Positions 32,559 through 41,457 of a DNA stretch of 64,000 bases are shown here, piece after piece. The position numbers and the translations under genes were made by a program. The notes beneath the pieces were generated by a model. It was not told where the DNA came from. It made no database searches and saw only the letters and a list, made by a program, of their open reading frames with translations. The DNA lies in assembly GCA_963765375.1 (NCBI GenBank), contig CAVXVZ010000011.1, forward strand, positions 248,001-312,000. The letters run 5' to 3'. Source of the DNA: Roseiarcus sp963765375 (lineage in GTDB: Bacteria > Pseudomonadota > Alphaproteobacteria > Rhizobiales > Beijerinckiaceae). Every line of letters begins with the position of its first letter. Positions within the stretch are counted from its first letter, which is position 1.

Positions 32559-34019
32559 TCAGAACGACCCCACCGCGCTGCCGAGCGCAATCACCACCGC
32601 GAGCGCGAGCAGGCCGCCGGCGATCGAGACCATGACGATGTCCATATAGCTCTCGCGGTGGGTCGAGTTGCAGACCGCAAGCAGCGTCACCACGGCGCCG
32701 TTGTGCGGCAGGCTGTCGAGCGTGCCGGCGCCGATGACCGCGACGCGGTGCAGGAGCCCCGGGTCGATGCCCTGCTCATGCGCGATCTTGAGGTAGGTCG
32801 CGCCCAGCGCGTCGAGCGCGATCGTGAGACCCCCCGAGGCCGAGCCGGTCAACGACGCCAGCACATTGGTCGCCACCGCCAGCGACACCAGCGGCCCGCC
32901 CTCGATCCCGAGCACCCAGTCGCGCACCATTTCGAACGCCGGCAGCGCGGCGACGACCGAGCCGAAGCCGACCAGGCTGGCCACGCTCACGACCGGCAGG
33001 ACGGAGGCGTTGGCCCCTGCGTCCATGGTGTCGCGCAGCGCCGGCAGGCGCTGATAGTTGATCGCAGTCAGGACGACGATCGCAGCGAAAAGCGCCGTCA
33101 CCACCGCCCACACGCCGCCGACTGCCGCGATCGACGTCGAGCCCCATTCCTTGCCGGCGAGAAACGATGCGTCCATGCGCGGCAGGACGAAGAACGACAT
33201 CGCGAGATTGACCGCCACCACGATGATCAGCGGCAGGGCGGCGAGCGCGATCGGAGGGCCAGCGTCGCTCGGCCGCCCATGCGTCGCTTCCGGCGGATCG
33301 AACGTGCTCGCGGTTGTGGCGCGCTCGCGCACGACGAGGTCTTCGGCCGCATGCTCGACATCATCGGGACCGGGCGCCGCATCGCCATAGCCCTCCCCTT
33401 TGGCGCGGGCCCGCGCTTCGGCCCGCCCAAGCCACCACATCCCGAAGCCGAACATGACGATCGCGGCGATGATCCCGAGTCCCGGCGCGGCGAACGGCGT
33501 GGTGCCGAAGAACGGCATCGGGATCGCGTTCTGGATCGCCGGCGTGCCCGGCAGCGCCGACATGGTGAAGGTGGTCGTGCCCAGCGCGATCGCCGCCGGC
33601 ATCAGGCGGCGCGGAATCTGAGCCGAGCGAAAGAGCTGGTGCGCCATCGGGGCGATGACGAAAAAGGCGACAAACAGGCTCACCCCGCCGTAAGTGACGA
33701 TCGCGCCGGCCAGTACGACCGCGAGCACCGCCCGCTCATGTCCGAGACGCTCGGTCATGAATTTCGCGATCGAACTCACCGAGCCCGAGTCCTCCATCAG
33801 CTTGCCGAACAACGCGCCGAGGAGAAAAATTGGGAAGAACTGCATGACGAACTGGGCCGCGCTCGCCATGAAGGTTTGCGTCCAGTGGGCGAGCAAAGGC
33901 TCTCCGGCCAAGCCGGCCGCAAGAATCGCGGCGGCGGGCGCAAGCAAGAGGATGCTCCAGCCCCGGTAGGCGAAAAAGATCAGGAGCCCGAGCGCGACCA
34001 GGATGTCGAGAAGTCCCAT
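32559..34019 (-). CDS. GntP-family permease
   Basis: A 486-residue membrane protein with about 12 hydrophobic segments, beginning MGLLDILVALGLLIFFAYRG. The segments IVTYGGVSLFVAFFVIAPMA and LPGTPAIQNAIPMPFFGTTP, and the late ASLTGSASGGLTIALDALG, are typical of GntP carboxylate/proton symporters (gluconate, hydroxybutyrate and related acids). A hydrophilic loop of about 60 residues near the middle is cytoplasmic. It follows the patatin gene by 3 bases, so the two form an operon. In rhizobia such a pair often occurs with 3-hydroxybutyrate dehydrogenase, which is absent here. Confidence 0.85.
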   Translation of the reverse strand: MGLLDILVALGLLIFFAYRGWSILLLAPAAAILAAGLAGEPLLAHWTQTFMASAAQFVMQFFPIFLLGALFGKLMEDSGSVSSIAKFMTERLGHERAVLAVVLAGAIVTYGGVSLFVAFFVIAPMAHQLFRSAQIPRRLMPAAIALGTTTFTMSALPGTPAIQNAIPMPFFGTTPFAAPGLGIIAAIVMFGFGMWWLGRAEARARAKGEGYGDAAPGPDDVEHAAEDLVVRERATTASTFDPPEATHGRPSDAGPPIALAALPLIIVVAVNLAMSFFVLPRMDASFLAGKEWGSTSIAAVGGVWAVVTALFAAIVVLTAINYQRLPALRDTMDAGANASVLPVVSVASLVGFGSVVAALPAFEMVRDWVLGIEGGPLVSLAVATNVLASLTGSASGGLTIALDALGATYLKIAHEQGIDPGLLHRVAVIGAGTLDSLPHNGAVVTLLAVCNSTHRESYMDIVMVSIAGGLLALAVVIALGSAVGSF

Positions 34020-34022
34020 CGA

Positions 34023-35066
34023 TCAGATTCCCTCGAGCAGGACGTCGATGTCGAACGTCGAGCGCTTGCCGAGATCCATGGCGTGAGCATCGAGGAACGT
34101 CTGCGCCGCCTTTCTCCCCTCCTCGCGCAGAAGCGAGAAGAACGGCCATTCCGCATTGAGCTTCGAGGATGCGCCAAGTTCGTTCAAGATGGTGTTCGTC
34201 ACACAGTGGACGCGCATTTGAGCCCATAGCGCGCCCTCGCCGTCGCCGGGATCGGCAACCCTGCGCAAGAGCGCCATCATCCTGAGCTCCTTGAGGGCGA
34301 CGGCGTTGAAGGACACCTCATTGAGACGGTTCAAAATCTCGCTGGCGCTGCGCGGAACCCCCGGACGCTCGATCGGGTTGATCGGGACCAGAATGGTGTC
34401 GTGCGATTTGCACTCCCGCACCAGCGTGGTCAGCGTTGGATTGCCGGAATAGCCGCCATCCCAGTAGGCCTCGCCGTCGATCTCGATCGCCTGAAACATC
34501 GTCGGCAGGCAGGCCGAAGCGAGCAGGACGTCGGGGGTCACGGCCGCGTTCTTGAACACTTTTCCTCTGCCCGTGCGAACGTTGGTGGCGGTGATGAACA
34601 GGTAAATCGGCGACTGCGCGAGCAGCTCAAAATCGATTAGCTCGGCAAGAATCTCGCGCAGCGGATTCTTGCCCATCGGATTCAAGTCGTAAGGCGACAC
34701 CAAGCGCGACATGAGATCCATCGCGACGTAAACGGGCGAAGAATCCAGCGTCCAGCGACCGAGGATGACGTCGAGCGGCCCGCGCCGAAGCGGGCTGAAG
34801 CGGGCGGCGTCCGAGACGCGCCGCCAGAACGTTTCGAGCGCCTCACGCGCGCCCGACCTCCCGCCCTTCTGATGGCCGTGGACCAAGACCGCCGCGTTCA
34901 TCGCGCCCGCGGATGTCCCGGAGATGCCGTCGATCTCGAGCCAGGGCTCTTCCAGAAGGCGATCGAGCACGCCCCACGTGAACGCGCCATGCGACCCGCC
35001 GCCCTGCAACGCCAGGTCGACGAGGACGGGCTTGCGCGCGATCGGCTTTATTCTTTCAGTCGGCAT
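34023..35066 (-). CDS. Patatin-like phospholipase
   Basis: The 347-residue protein has the patatin catalytic dyad: the oxyanion loop LQGGGSHGAFTWGVL, nucleophile Ser in GTSAGAMNA, and Asp in YWDGGYSGNP. Members hydrolyse acyl esters of phospholipids, or polyhydroxybutyrate. No signal peptide, so it acts in the cytoplasm. It is in an operon with a GntP-type permease 3 bases downstream; a joint role in fatty-acid or hydroxybutyrate turnover is a reasonable inference. Confidence 0.88.
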   Translation of the reverse strand: MPTERIKPIARKPVLVDLALQGGGSHGAFTWGVLDRLLEEPWLEIDGISGTSAGAMNAAVLVHGHQKGGRSGAREALETFWRRVSDAARFSPLRRGPLDVILGRWTLDSSPVYVAMDLMSRLVSPYDLNPMGKNPLREILAELIDFELLAQSPIYLFITATNVRTGRGKVFKNAAVTPDVLLASACLPTMFQAIEIDGEAYWDGGYSGNPTLTTLVRECKSHDTILVPINPIERPGVPRSASEILNRLNEVSFNAVALKELRMMALLRRVADPGDGEGALWAQMRVHCVTNTILNELGASSKLNAEWPFFSLLREEGRKAAQTFLDAHAMDLGKRSTFDIDVLLEGI

Positions 35067-35527
35067 CTATCCACCTCGATCGGCTGTCGGGACGGGCTTA
35101 TCGCCGGGTCTTGTGACCCCTGCGCTCCGGGCGAAGCTGGAAGCACCGCGCGACTGTCCAATCGCAGCCCGCGCGGGCTCGGGTCAAGGGACGGGTCCCG
35201 GCCGTGAACCCGCATCGGCGAGGACGGCGGGAAGCTCATCGAAGAATTTTCCGGAATACCCATTGCGTTTCGGCGTCGCCGCTGGCCTCCTTCGGAGGCA
35301 GCCGGCTGAAGGCGCCCGTTTGGAAGTGATCCGAGTGTCCAAAGCGGGGCCTGGAATCGCGCGGTATGAACTGACGGGGCCTTAGTTGGGCGGCCACCCG
35401 CATTTGGCTGCGAGCTAGCCGTTGATTTTATCGACGCCCGGACTTTCGACGCGCCAATTCGGGCGCCGGCGCGTTATAGAGCATAGTCTCGGAGCCGTTT
35501 CGGGCTCCAAAGCAAATTGGATTGAGG
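35067..35527. other. 461-bp gap upstream of the patatin gene
   Basis: Divergent space between the patatin gene (minus) and the membrane protein (plus). I see no motif or RNA. A plus-strand frame ending about 35385 (LRFGVAAGLLRRQPAEGARL) looks weakly coding, but it has no good start and no family. Confidence 0.3.
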
Positions 35528-36098
35528 ATGACCGACCCTACGGACTTTCCAGAGCCGGAACCGGAGCTTGAGCCTCATCCGGACAAATTCTTTTCAACGA
35601 GCACGGTCCTGCGGAACCTGCCTTTTGTGGCGGCTCTGGCTCTGGCCATATTCGGCGTGGCCTACAGCAATTTCTCCGGCCACCCGATCAACGGCTATTG
35701 GGAATTCCTGGCGATCGCGATTGGGATCGTCTGCGTCGTCACCGCATGGCCGAACGCGCCCGATCGACGAACGCGCTTTACGCTGCTTTGGACGCAAGCC
35801 GCGCACTGGGTCGCGATCCTGGTGGCGATGAACCTCGTGCTCCTGCAGGGCTTTCAACAATTGATGCCGGTGCAGGCCGTCGGTCTGGTGTTGATGTTGC
35901 TGCTCGGGGTTGGGACCTTTCTTGCTGGCATCAATCTGATGTCGCTCAGAAATCTGTTTCCTTGGCCTCGCCATGGCGCTGTCAATCCCAGCCATGACTT
36001 GGCTGAAACAGGCCTCGCTTCTGCTGGTTCTGGCCGGCGTGGCGATTGCCGAACTCGCGGTCGCGTTCTGGCCGCGCGGAAGTCGGACTTCGGCATGA
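35528..36098 (+). pseudogene. Small polytopic membrane protein, frameshifted near its C-terminus
   Basis: The ATG at 35528 opens an acidic N-terminus (FPEPEPELEPHPDKFF) and four hydrophobic segments. At the AAA run 35950-35952 the frame is lost: the listed frame becomes charged and rambling, while the next frame reads ICFLGLAMALSIPAMTWLKQ and LLVLAGVAIAELAVAFWPRG to a stop at 36096-36098, a perfect continuation of the membrane protein. One extra A explains it. No family is recognised. Sequencing error and genuine decay are both possible. Confidence 0.6.
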
Positions 36099-36175
36099 CC
36101 GCCAGGAGCCGGAGCGAGCCGGAGCAATAGGAGGTCCGGCCAACGTCCGCAACTCCTTCCGAGGAGGAGGTTCTC

Positions 36176-36685
36176 ATGGTGGAGTTCCCTGTCAATCCGT
36201 CGCGGCTAGACCCCTACAAGAGCTTCAAATTTCGCCTCAAATGGGACGGCAAATACGTCGCGGGCGTTTCGAAGGTCGGCGCGCTCAAGCGGACCACCGA
36301 GGTGATTGAATTTCGCGACGGCGGCGACGCTTCGGCGTCACGCAAATCGCCGGGCCGCACGGAGTACGAGCCGATCACGGTCGAGCGTGGCCTGACCCAG
36401 GACCACGCGTTCGAAGACTGGGCAAACATGGTCTGGCGCCTTGGCGCGGCGCTCGGAAGCGAGGTTGCGCTCGCCGACTTTCGTAAGGACGTGTACCTGG
36501 AGTTCTATAACGAAGCGGGGCAACTGGCGCTGGCCTACCGGATCTATCGCTGCTGGCCGTCCCTCTACCAGGCATTGCCGCCGCTCGACGCCAATAGCGC
36601 AGACGTCGCCATCGAACAGATCGTGCTCGAGAACGAGGGCTGGGAGCGCGACACAGCCGTGGTTGAACCCGTCGAGTCGAGTTAG
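36176..36685 (+). CDS. Contractile-tail tube protein (phage T4 gp19-like), orphan
   Basis: After a strong ribosome site (GAGGAGGAGG) the 169-residue protein shows the gp19/eCIS inner-tube pattern: LDPYKSFKFRLKWDGKYVAG, EVIEFRDGGDASASRKSPGR, then LEFYNEAGQLALAYRIYRCW and VAIEQIVLENEGWERDTA. This fold stacks as hexamer rings in phage tails, R-type pyocins and extracellular contractile injection systems. No sheath, baseplate, spike or lysis gene lies within the window. The upstream neighbour is a membrane protein and the downstream DNA is a minisatellite. It may be a relic or a free-standing tube-like protein. Confidence 0.8.
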   Translation: MVEFPVNPSRLDPYKSFKFRLKWDGKYVAGVSKVGALKRTTEVIEFRDGGDASASRKSPGRTEYEPITVERGLTQDHAFEDWANMVWRLGAALGSEVALADFRKDVYLEFYNEAGQLALAYRIYRCWPSLYQALPPLDANSADVAIEQIVLENEGWERDTAVVEPVESS

Positions 36686-36691
36686 GCCGAC

Positions 36692-36853
36692 ATGGCGACA
36701 AGAATCCAGAAATCTGACGAGAACAGTTTGCATGTTCCTTTGCTTGCGATAATCAGAAATCCGTGCTATGGATGTAAGGACGGTCGCCGAGCGGAGACCG
36801 GGTTTCGCGCAGCGCCGCAGGAAGACAAGCATCAGGAGAGGAGGTCCCGATAG
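36692..36853 (+). CDS. Small ORF following the tail-tube gene
   Basis: An ATG 6 bases after the tube gene opens a 53-residue frame (ATRIQKSDENSLHVPLLAI, then CYGCKDGRR with a CxxC pair). It could be a cotranslated small partner, or chance. No similarity known to me and no ribosome site of its own beyond the preceding gene end. Confidence 0.25.
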   Translation: MATRIQKSDENSLHVPLLAIIRNPCYGCKDGRRAETGFRAAPQEDKHQERRSR

Positions 36854-36905
36854 GCCGCTGAAAAAGCAAGGTTATATCGAATGGCAATTTGCGGCTACTG
36901 ATTTT

Positions 36906-37003
36906 GATTTTGTTGCGCCGGCCTTTGATTTTGTTGCGGCTCGGCTTTGTTTTTGTTGCGCTGGGCTTTGAATTTGTTGCGGCCGGCTTTGCTTTTGTTG
37001 TGG
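36906..37003 (+). repeat. Minisatellite of five 21-bp units
   Basis: Units with the core GATTTTGTTGCG recur at 36906, 36927, 36949, 36970 and 36991 (periods 21, 22, 21, 21), interleaved with GGCTTT. On the minus strand the repeats encode K/A/P/T-rich heptads (KPAATNSKPSATKTK), like histone-H1-like tails. One unit has an extra base that breaks the frame. It lies between the tail-tube gene and the end of the Mrp operon. Confidence 0.75.
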
Positions 37004-37020
37004 CGAATCTCGCGGGCAAG

Positions 37021-38670
37021 TCAGCGGCCGGCGAACCCCGCCGCGGCGAGGGCGAGCGCGACCGCCAGCAGCGCCATACCCGCCGCCGGCCATTGCCTGA
37101 GCCGCCAGTCCAGGCGCTCGATCAGGAGCCCGAGAGGCGCGCAGGCGCGGAAGGCGGCCTCCTCGGCAACGACAATATCGCCCGCGGGAATGCGCGGGAG
37201 AGGGTCGCCCAAGGCCCACAAGCCGGCGGCGAGCGCGGCGCCGACAAGCATCGGCCAGGTCGCGTCCCATAGCGTTCCCGCCGCCAGCGCGTCGGCGAGA
37301 TCGCCGCCGACGGCGGGAAACATCAGCCAGGGAACCAGCATCGAGGCGACGGCGAGGGCGAGCCACGACCAGAGGCGCTCGGGCGACGCCCCGCGCTCGT
37401 CGCTCGGCGATCGAGCAAGCCGCATGACGAAATGCAGCATCAGCGCCGTGGTCGCGGCCGCCGAGGCCGCGGCCGCCCATTTGGCCGGGCCGTCGCCGAA
37501 CGGATCCTTGACCGCAAGCTTGGCGAGCGCCCCGCCGGTCAGGGGCATTCCGCCGAGGCTGAGCGCTAGCAGCCCCCCAACGATCAGCGCCAACATTCGG
37601 CCACGCCCGCTATGTGCGGCGACGACCCCCACCGTCAGAAACAGGGCGGCTTTAACGAAAACGTGGTTCACCGCGTAGAAGGCGGCGTCCGCGGCTGCGC
37701 CTTGATCTGCGGCGGCAATACCGATGCCCAGCGCGGCGGCGATCACGCCCATCTGGCTTAGGCTCGAATAGGCGAGGACGGTCTTGGGATTCTGCTGGGT
37801 CAGGCCGATCGCGACGCCGTAGAAGGCGGAGACGAACCCGGCCCACGCAAGCGCCTCGCCGATGCTCGGCGAGGCCGCGCCGGCGGGCAGAAAGCGGATG
37901 AGGCCGATAATTCCCGCCTTGACTGCGGCGCCGCTCAGGACCGCCGCAGCGGGAATTGGCGCCGCGGTATAGGCGAGCGGCATCCAGCTGTGCATCGGCA
38001 CAAGCCCGATCTTCATCCCGAAGCCGGCGATGAGGAGCATGAGCGCCGCCTCGCGCCAGGGCGAGGCCGGCAATGCGGCAACGACGGCGCGGAGATCGAG
38101 GCTGCCGCCCGGCTCGGCCGCCGCGAGCATGACGAAGGCGATCAACAGGACCGCTTCGCCGATGAGCGCGAACGCCATGTAGACGCCGGCGGCTCGGCTC
38201 GACCCGGCATCCTCGTCATTGGCGATCAGGTAATAAGCGGGCACGCTGACCAGCGCGTAGACAAGATAAAACGTCAGGAGATCGGCGGCGATGAAGACGC
38301 CGAGACTGCCCGCCATGGTGAGCAGCCATGAGACCGCGAAGCGGTCGGCGTTCGGCCTGCCCGCCCTGTCCGCCCGGGCGAAGACGCTGCAGATGAGCCA
38401 GACCAGCGCCGCAGCGGCGAGCAGCATCCCTCCCGGCCGATCGAGCCAGAGGCTCGCGCGCAGCACGGGCAAGTCCGCCCCAAACGGCGTGCCCCAGATC
38501 GCCAGGACCGCCGCAGGGATCGCGGGCAGCGGGGCAAGCGGCGTCATCGCCCACGCGAAAGCGCGTAGCGACGGCGACAACGAGGCCGCGAGGATCACGA
38601 GCGGGGCGGCCAATGCAGCGACCAGGAGGCCAGGCCCGAATTCCTGCGCGGCTCCCGCGAGCGAGCTCAT
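37021..38670 (-). CDS. Second MrpD/NuoN-like antiporter subunit
   Basis: From MSSLAGAAQEF (ATG 38670) the 549-residue protein has about 14 TM helices with the antiporter-like proton-channel core: IGLVPMHSWMPLAYTAAPIP, LSGAAVKAGIIGLIRF, TVLAYSSLSQMGVIAAAL and VNHVFVKAALFLTVGV. It overlaps the MrpD stop by 4 bases. In classical Mrp complexes the NuoL-like MrpA supplies a second ion path; here no full MrpA exists, so this protein may fill that role. A 989-residue frame on the same strand is an overlap artefact of its own upstream region. Confidence 0.85.
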   Translation of the reverse strand: MSSLAGAAQEFGPGLLVAALAAPLVILAASLSPSLRAFAWAMTPLAPLPAIPAAVLAIWGTPFGADLPVLRASLWLDRPGGMLLAAAALVWLICSVFARADRAGRPNADRFAVSWLLTMAGSLGVFIAADLLTFYLVYALVSVPAYYLIANDEDAGSSRAAGVYMAFALIGEAVLLIAFVMLAAAEPGGSLDLRAVVAALPASPWREAALMLLIAGFGMKIGLVPMHSWMPLAYTAAPIPAAAVLSGAAVKAGIIGLIRFLPAGAASPSIGEALAWAGFVSAFYGVAIGLTQQNPKTVLAYSSLSQMGVIAAALGIGIAAADQGAAADAAFYAVNHVFVKAALFLTVGVVAAHSGRGRMLALIVGGLLALSLGGMPLTGGALAKLAVKDPFGDGPAKWAAAASAAATTALMLHFVMRLARSPSDERGASPERLWSWLALAVASMLVPWLMFPAVGGDLADALAAGTLWDATWPMLVGAALAAGLWALGDPLPRIPAGDIVVAEEAAFRACAPLGLLIERLDWRLRQWPAAGMALLAVALALAAAGFAGR

Positions 38671-40172
38671 CGGAGCGCAACCCCTGCAGCCGGACTGCCG
38701 ATCTGCAAAAAGGCGAAGAATGACGACGGCGCAAAGGCGAGCAGCACGGCGGCGAGCGCCAGCGCAAGGCAGACGTATTCCCGCGATCGGCGAGGCGCCG
38801 TTTTCAATTGCACCGGCTCGTCCGAGAGCGCCGGCTTTAGCACGCGGTAGAGATACCCGCCGGCGAGCAGTCCGCCGGCCAGCATCACCACAGCCCACAC
38901 CCATTGGCCGGCCTCGATCGAGGCCTTCATCAGGAGCCACTTGGCGGCAAAGCCGCCGCTCGGCGGCAGCCCCATGAGCGAGAGCCCGCCGAGACCGAGC
39001 GCCAGGAACGTCGTCGGCATCGCCCGGGCGGCGCCGCCGAGACCGGCGATCCGGTCGTGGCCCAGGGATTCGGCGATGAGGCCGGCAGAGAGGAACATCG
39101 CCGCCTTGGCGAAAGCGTGCGACAGCGCCTGCATGACGCCGCCGCTGAACGCGTCCCCCGCCCAAGGCCCGGAGGCGAGCGGAAACATCAGGAAGAGATA
39201 GCCGATCTGCGCGACCGTCGAATAAGCGATCAAAAGTTTCAGCCGCTCCTGGCGCAGGGCGAGCACGCTGCCGCTGAGGATCGCCGCCGAACCGAGCGTG
39301 GCGAGAATGGCCCCGGGAACCGCATTGGGGAGCGCCGGCAGGACATTGAACCAGAGCCGCACGACGAGAAAGAACGACCCTTTGACCACCAGCCCCGAAA
39401 GCACGGCGCTCGCGGCGGCAGGCGCGTTGGCGTGCGCCGGCGGCAGCCAAAGATGGAGCGGGAAGAGCGCCGTCTTCGCCAGGAGCCCTGCGGTCATCAG
39501 CCCTGCCGCAAGCCATACGGCCGGTTCGGCCCGGATCTGGCGAGACAGGAGGACGATGTCGAGGGTGCCGTAAGCCCCGTAGACCAGCGCGACTCCGAGC
39601 AGATAGAACAGTGCGCCGAACAGCGCGAACATGAGATAGCGCAGCGCCGCGGCCAGTGTTTCCGGACGGCCGTCGAGAGAAACCAATGGCACCGCGGCGA
39701 AGGTGAGAAGCTCGAGCGCGACATAGAGATTGAACAGATCGCCGCCGAGAAAGATGAGGCTCAAGGCCGCCTGGATCGCCTGCAGCAGAGTCCAGAAGAC
39801 CAGCGGCGCTCGCCTCTCCGTCCCTTCGTTCGGCGGCGCGAAATTGACCCGGGCGTACAGCCCGGCGGCTGGCATGGTCAGCGAAGCGGCCATCAGCATG
39901 ACCGCCGAAAATCCATCGGCCCTGAGCGCGATGCCAAGCGGCGGCGCATACCCGCCGAGGACATAGACGAGCGGTTCGCCGGACCGCCAAATGAGACTGG
40001 CGATCGCAACGGCGACGCCGAATTGCACCGGCATGAGACCCAACGCGATCCGTTCAGCCTGCCGGCCGCCGAGCAGAAAGGACAGCAGAACGCCGGCAGC
40101 CGGAACGAGGATCGGCAGCGGCAGCAGACCTCCGCCCGCCGTCGCCGCGATGACGGAGGCGCCCTCTGTCAT
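38667..40172 (-). CDS. mrpD: Mrp cation/proton antiporter subunit D
   Basis: A 501-residue protein related to NuoN/NuoM: LAKTALFPLHLWLPPAHANA, LSGLVVKGSFFLVVRLWF, LLIAYSTVAQIGYLFLMFPL and LSHAFAKAAMFLSAGL are typical of the proton-translocating subunits. About 14 TM helices. It starts with ATG overlapping the mrpC stop (ATGA) and is followed by another antiporter-like gene by ATGA, so translation is tightly coupled along the operon. Role: Na+ (or K+)/H+ exchange for pH and salt homeostasis. Confidence 0.9.
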   Translation of the reverse strand: MTEGASVIAATAGGGLLPLPILVPAAGVLLSFLLGGRQAERIALGLMPVQFGVAVAIASLIWRSGEPLVYVLGGYAPPLGIALRADGFSAVMLMAASLTMPAAGLYARVNFAPPNEGTERRAPLVFWTLLQAIQAALSLIFLGGDLFNLYVALELLTFAAVPLVSLDGRPETLAAALRYLMFALFGALFYLLGVALVYGAYGTLDIVLLSRQIRAEPAVWLAAGLMTAGLLAKTALFPLHLWLPPAHANAPAAASAVLSGLVVKGSFFLVVRLWFNVLPALPNAVPGAILATLGSAAILSGSVLALRQERLKLLIAYSTVAQIGYLFLMFPLASGPWAGDAFSGGVMQALSHAFAKAAMFLSAGLIAESLGHDRIAGLGGAARAMPTTFLALGLGGLSLMGLPPSGGFAAKWLLMKASIEAGQWVWAVVMLAGGLLAGGYLYRVLKPALSDEPVQLKTAPRRSREYVCLALALAAVLLAFAPSSFFAFLQIGSPAAGVALR

Positions 40173-40513
40173 TCCGCGTCGGCTCCCTCGCCGGGAGGTC
40201 TGACCGCAGCGTCGGGAGGCAGCGTCGCGCGGCCAGTTTCCTCAAACAGGCGCAGCGTCAGGGCGACGGCGATCGCGCTGGCCGCGAAGGCGACGACGAT
40301 GCCGGTGATGACCATCGCCTGCGGAACCGGATCGGCGCTGAGTCCAGCCGCTGCGCCTTTCCGGGCGACGATGCCGAAGACGAGGAAAACGCCGCTGCCG
40401 ATCAGGTTGAACGCCAGAATCTTGCGCAGGAGCTGCGGATCGGCGATCACGCCATAGAGGCCAAGGCCGACAAGCGCCGCCCCAACCAGCCCCGCCAGGG
40501 TTGCCGAGGTCAT
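40169..40513 (-). CDS. mrpC: Mrp antiporter subunit C
   Basis: A 114-residue NuoK-like protein starting MTSATLAGLVGAALVGLGLYG. Three TM helices are visible, with ILAFNLIGSGVFLVFG, DPVPQAMVITGIVVAFAASA and ALTLRLFEETGR; the DPVPQAMVITGIVV stretch is diagnostic for MrpC/MnhC. It lies between the A/B fusion and mrpD with 4-base overlaps on both sides. Confidence 0.9.
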   Translation of the reverse strand: MTSATLAGLVGAALVGLGLYGVIADPQLLRKILAFNLIGSGVFLVFGIVARKGAAAGLSADPVPQAMVITGIVVAFAASAIAVALTLRLFEETGRATLPPDAAVRPPGEGADAE

Positions 40514-41457
40514 CCCCGGGGCTCGCGGCGAGGCGGACCCGCCACCAGCATGGCGAGGGTGACGGCGATGGTGAACGTCATGAACGTCTCGATGAACAGG
40601 ATCAGCGGCTTGGCCAGTCCAGGCGGATAGGCGAAGTATCCTCCCGCGACAACGGCGCCGGCGACGCCGACGGCAAGAAAGACAAAGGGGCCCGCGACGA
40701 GCGCGACCCGCAGCCAAAAGGCGTTGGACTGCGGCGCTTCGGTCAAGCGCGCCATCATGATGATCATCCACATCGCGGCCAGAATGGCCCCGCCCTGAAA
40801 CGCGCCGCCCGGTTCGTCGGCGCCCACCCAGAAGATGTGGACGCCAACGAGAATGCCAATCGGGGCCAATACCTGGGCGAAGAACGCCAGCGTCGGCTCG
40901 GGCCGCCCGGCGCGGGCCTCGCCTGGAGCGCCGCCCCAACACCGGTCGGCGGCAAGCGACCATACGCCGACCACGGCTAGAACCAGCACAACTTTCTCGA
41001 GCATGGTGTCAAACGAGCGGTAGGCGATCAGGACGGCGGTGACCGGGTTGCCAAGACCGGTCTCGGGCAGGCGCTCCATCGATTGCGGAGCCAGCGTCGG
41101 ACCCTGATCGGGCAACAGAAGCACGACGCCGGCCAGCGCCGCGGCGACAAGCAGGCAAAGACCGGCCGCGAACAGGCGGGTCAGTCCGGTCGGGGTTTCC
41201 CGGGCGGCGGTTGTCTCGGCTCGCCGCAAGCGCCCAGCGGCGCCGATGAGCAGGACGCCCGTCACGCCGCTGCCGATCGCGGCCTCCGTCAGCGCCACAT
41301 CGACCGCGAACAGGCGAATCCAGACCAGCGAAAGCAGCAGCCCGTAGACGACATAGCCGACCGTCGCCGCGAACGCTCCGGGCGCGAAAACGGTCCAGGC
41401 GGCGACCGCAAAAACCAGGAAGGCGAGGCCGACGTCGAGCGCCTGCAGAACGCTCAT
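40510..41457 (-). CDS. mrpB: Mrp subunit: MrpA C-terminal (DUF4040)-MrpB fusion
   Basis: The 315-residue protein joins two units. The N-terminal half (VGYVVYGLLLSLVWIRLFAV, DVALTEAAIGSGVTGVLLIG) is the DUF4040/MrpA C-terminal-like region. The C-terminal half (FAQVLAPIGILVGVHIFWVG, DEPGGAFQGGAILAAMWMII, FIETFMTFTIAVTLAML) is MrpB. About nine TM helices in all. The classical NuoL-like part of MrpA is missing from the operon. Both ends overlap neighbours by 4 bases. Confidence 0.85.
   Translation of the reverse strand: MSVLQALDVGLAFLVFAVAAWTVFAPGAFAATVGYVVYGLLLSLVWIRLFAVDVALTEAAIGSGVTGVLLIGAAGRLRRAETTAARETPTGLTRLFAAGLCLLVAAALAGVVLLLPDQGPTLAPQSMERLPETGLGNPVTAVLIAYRSFDTMLEKVVLVLAVVGVWSLAADRCWGGAPGEARAGRPEPTLAFFAQVLAPIGILVGVHIFWVGADEPGGAFQGGAILAAMWMIIMMARLTEAPQSNAFWLRVALVAGPFVFLAVGVAGAVVAGGYFAYPPGLAKPLILFIETFMTFTIAVTLAMLVAGPPRREPRG

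Noticed and set aside
36906..37003. A CRISPR array
   Set aside because: Five 21-bp units with no unique spacers between them and no cas genes; it is a minisatellite.
37021..39990. A 989-residue protein over the Mrp genes
   Set aside because: Its first 440 residues are an arginine-rich shadow of mrpD in another frame; only the part from 38670 is a real gene.
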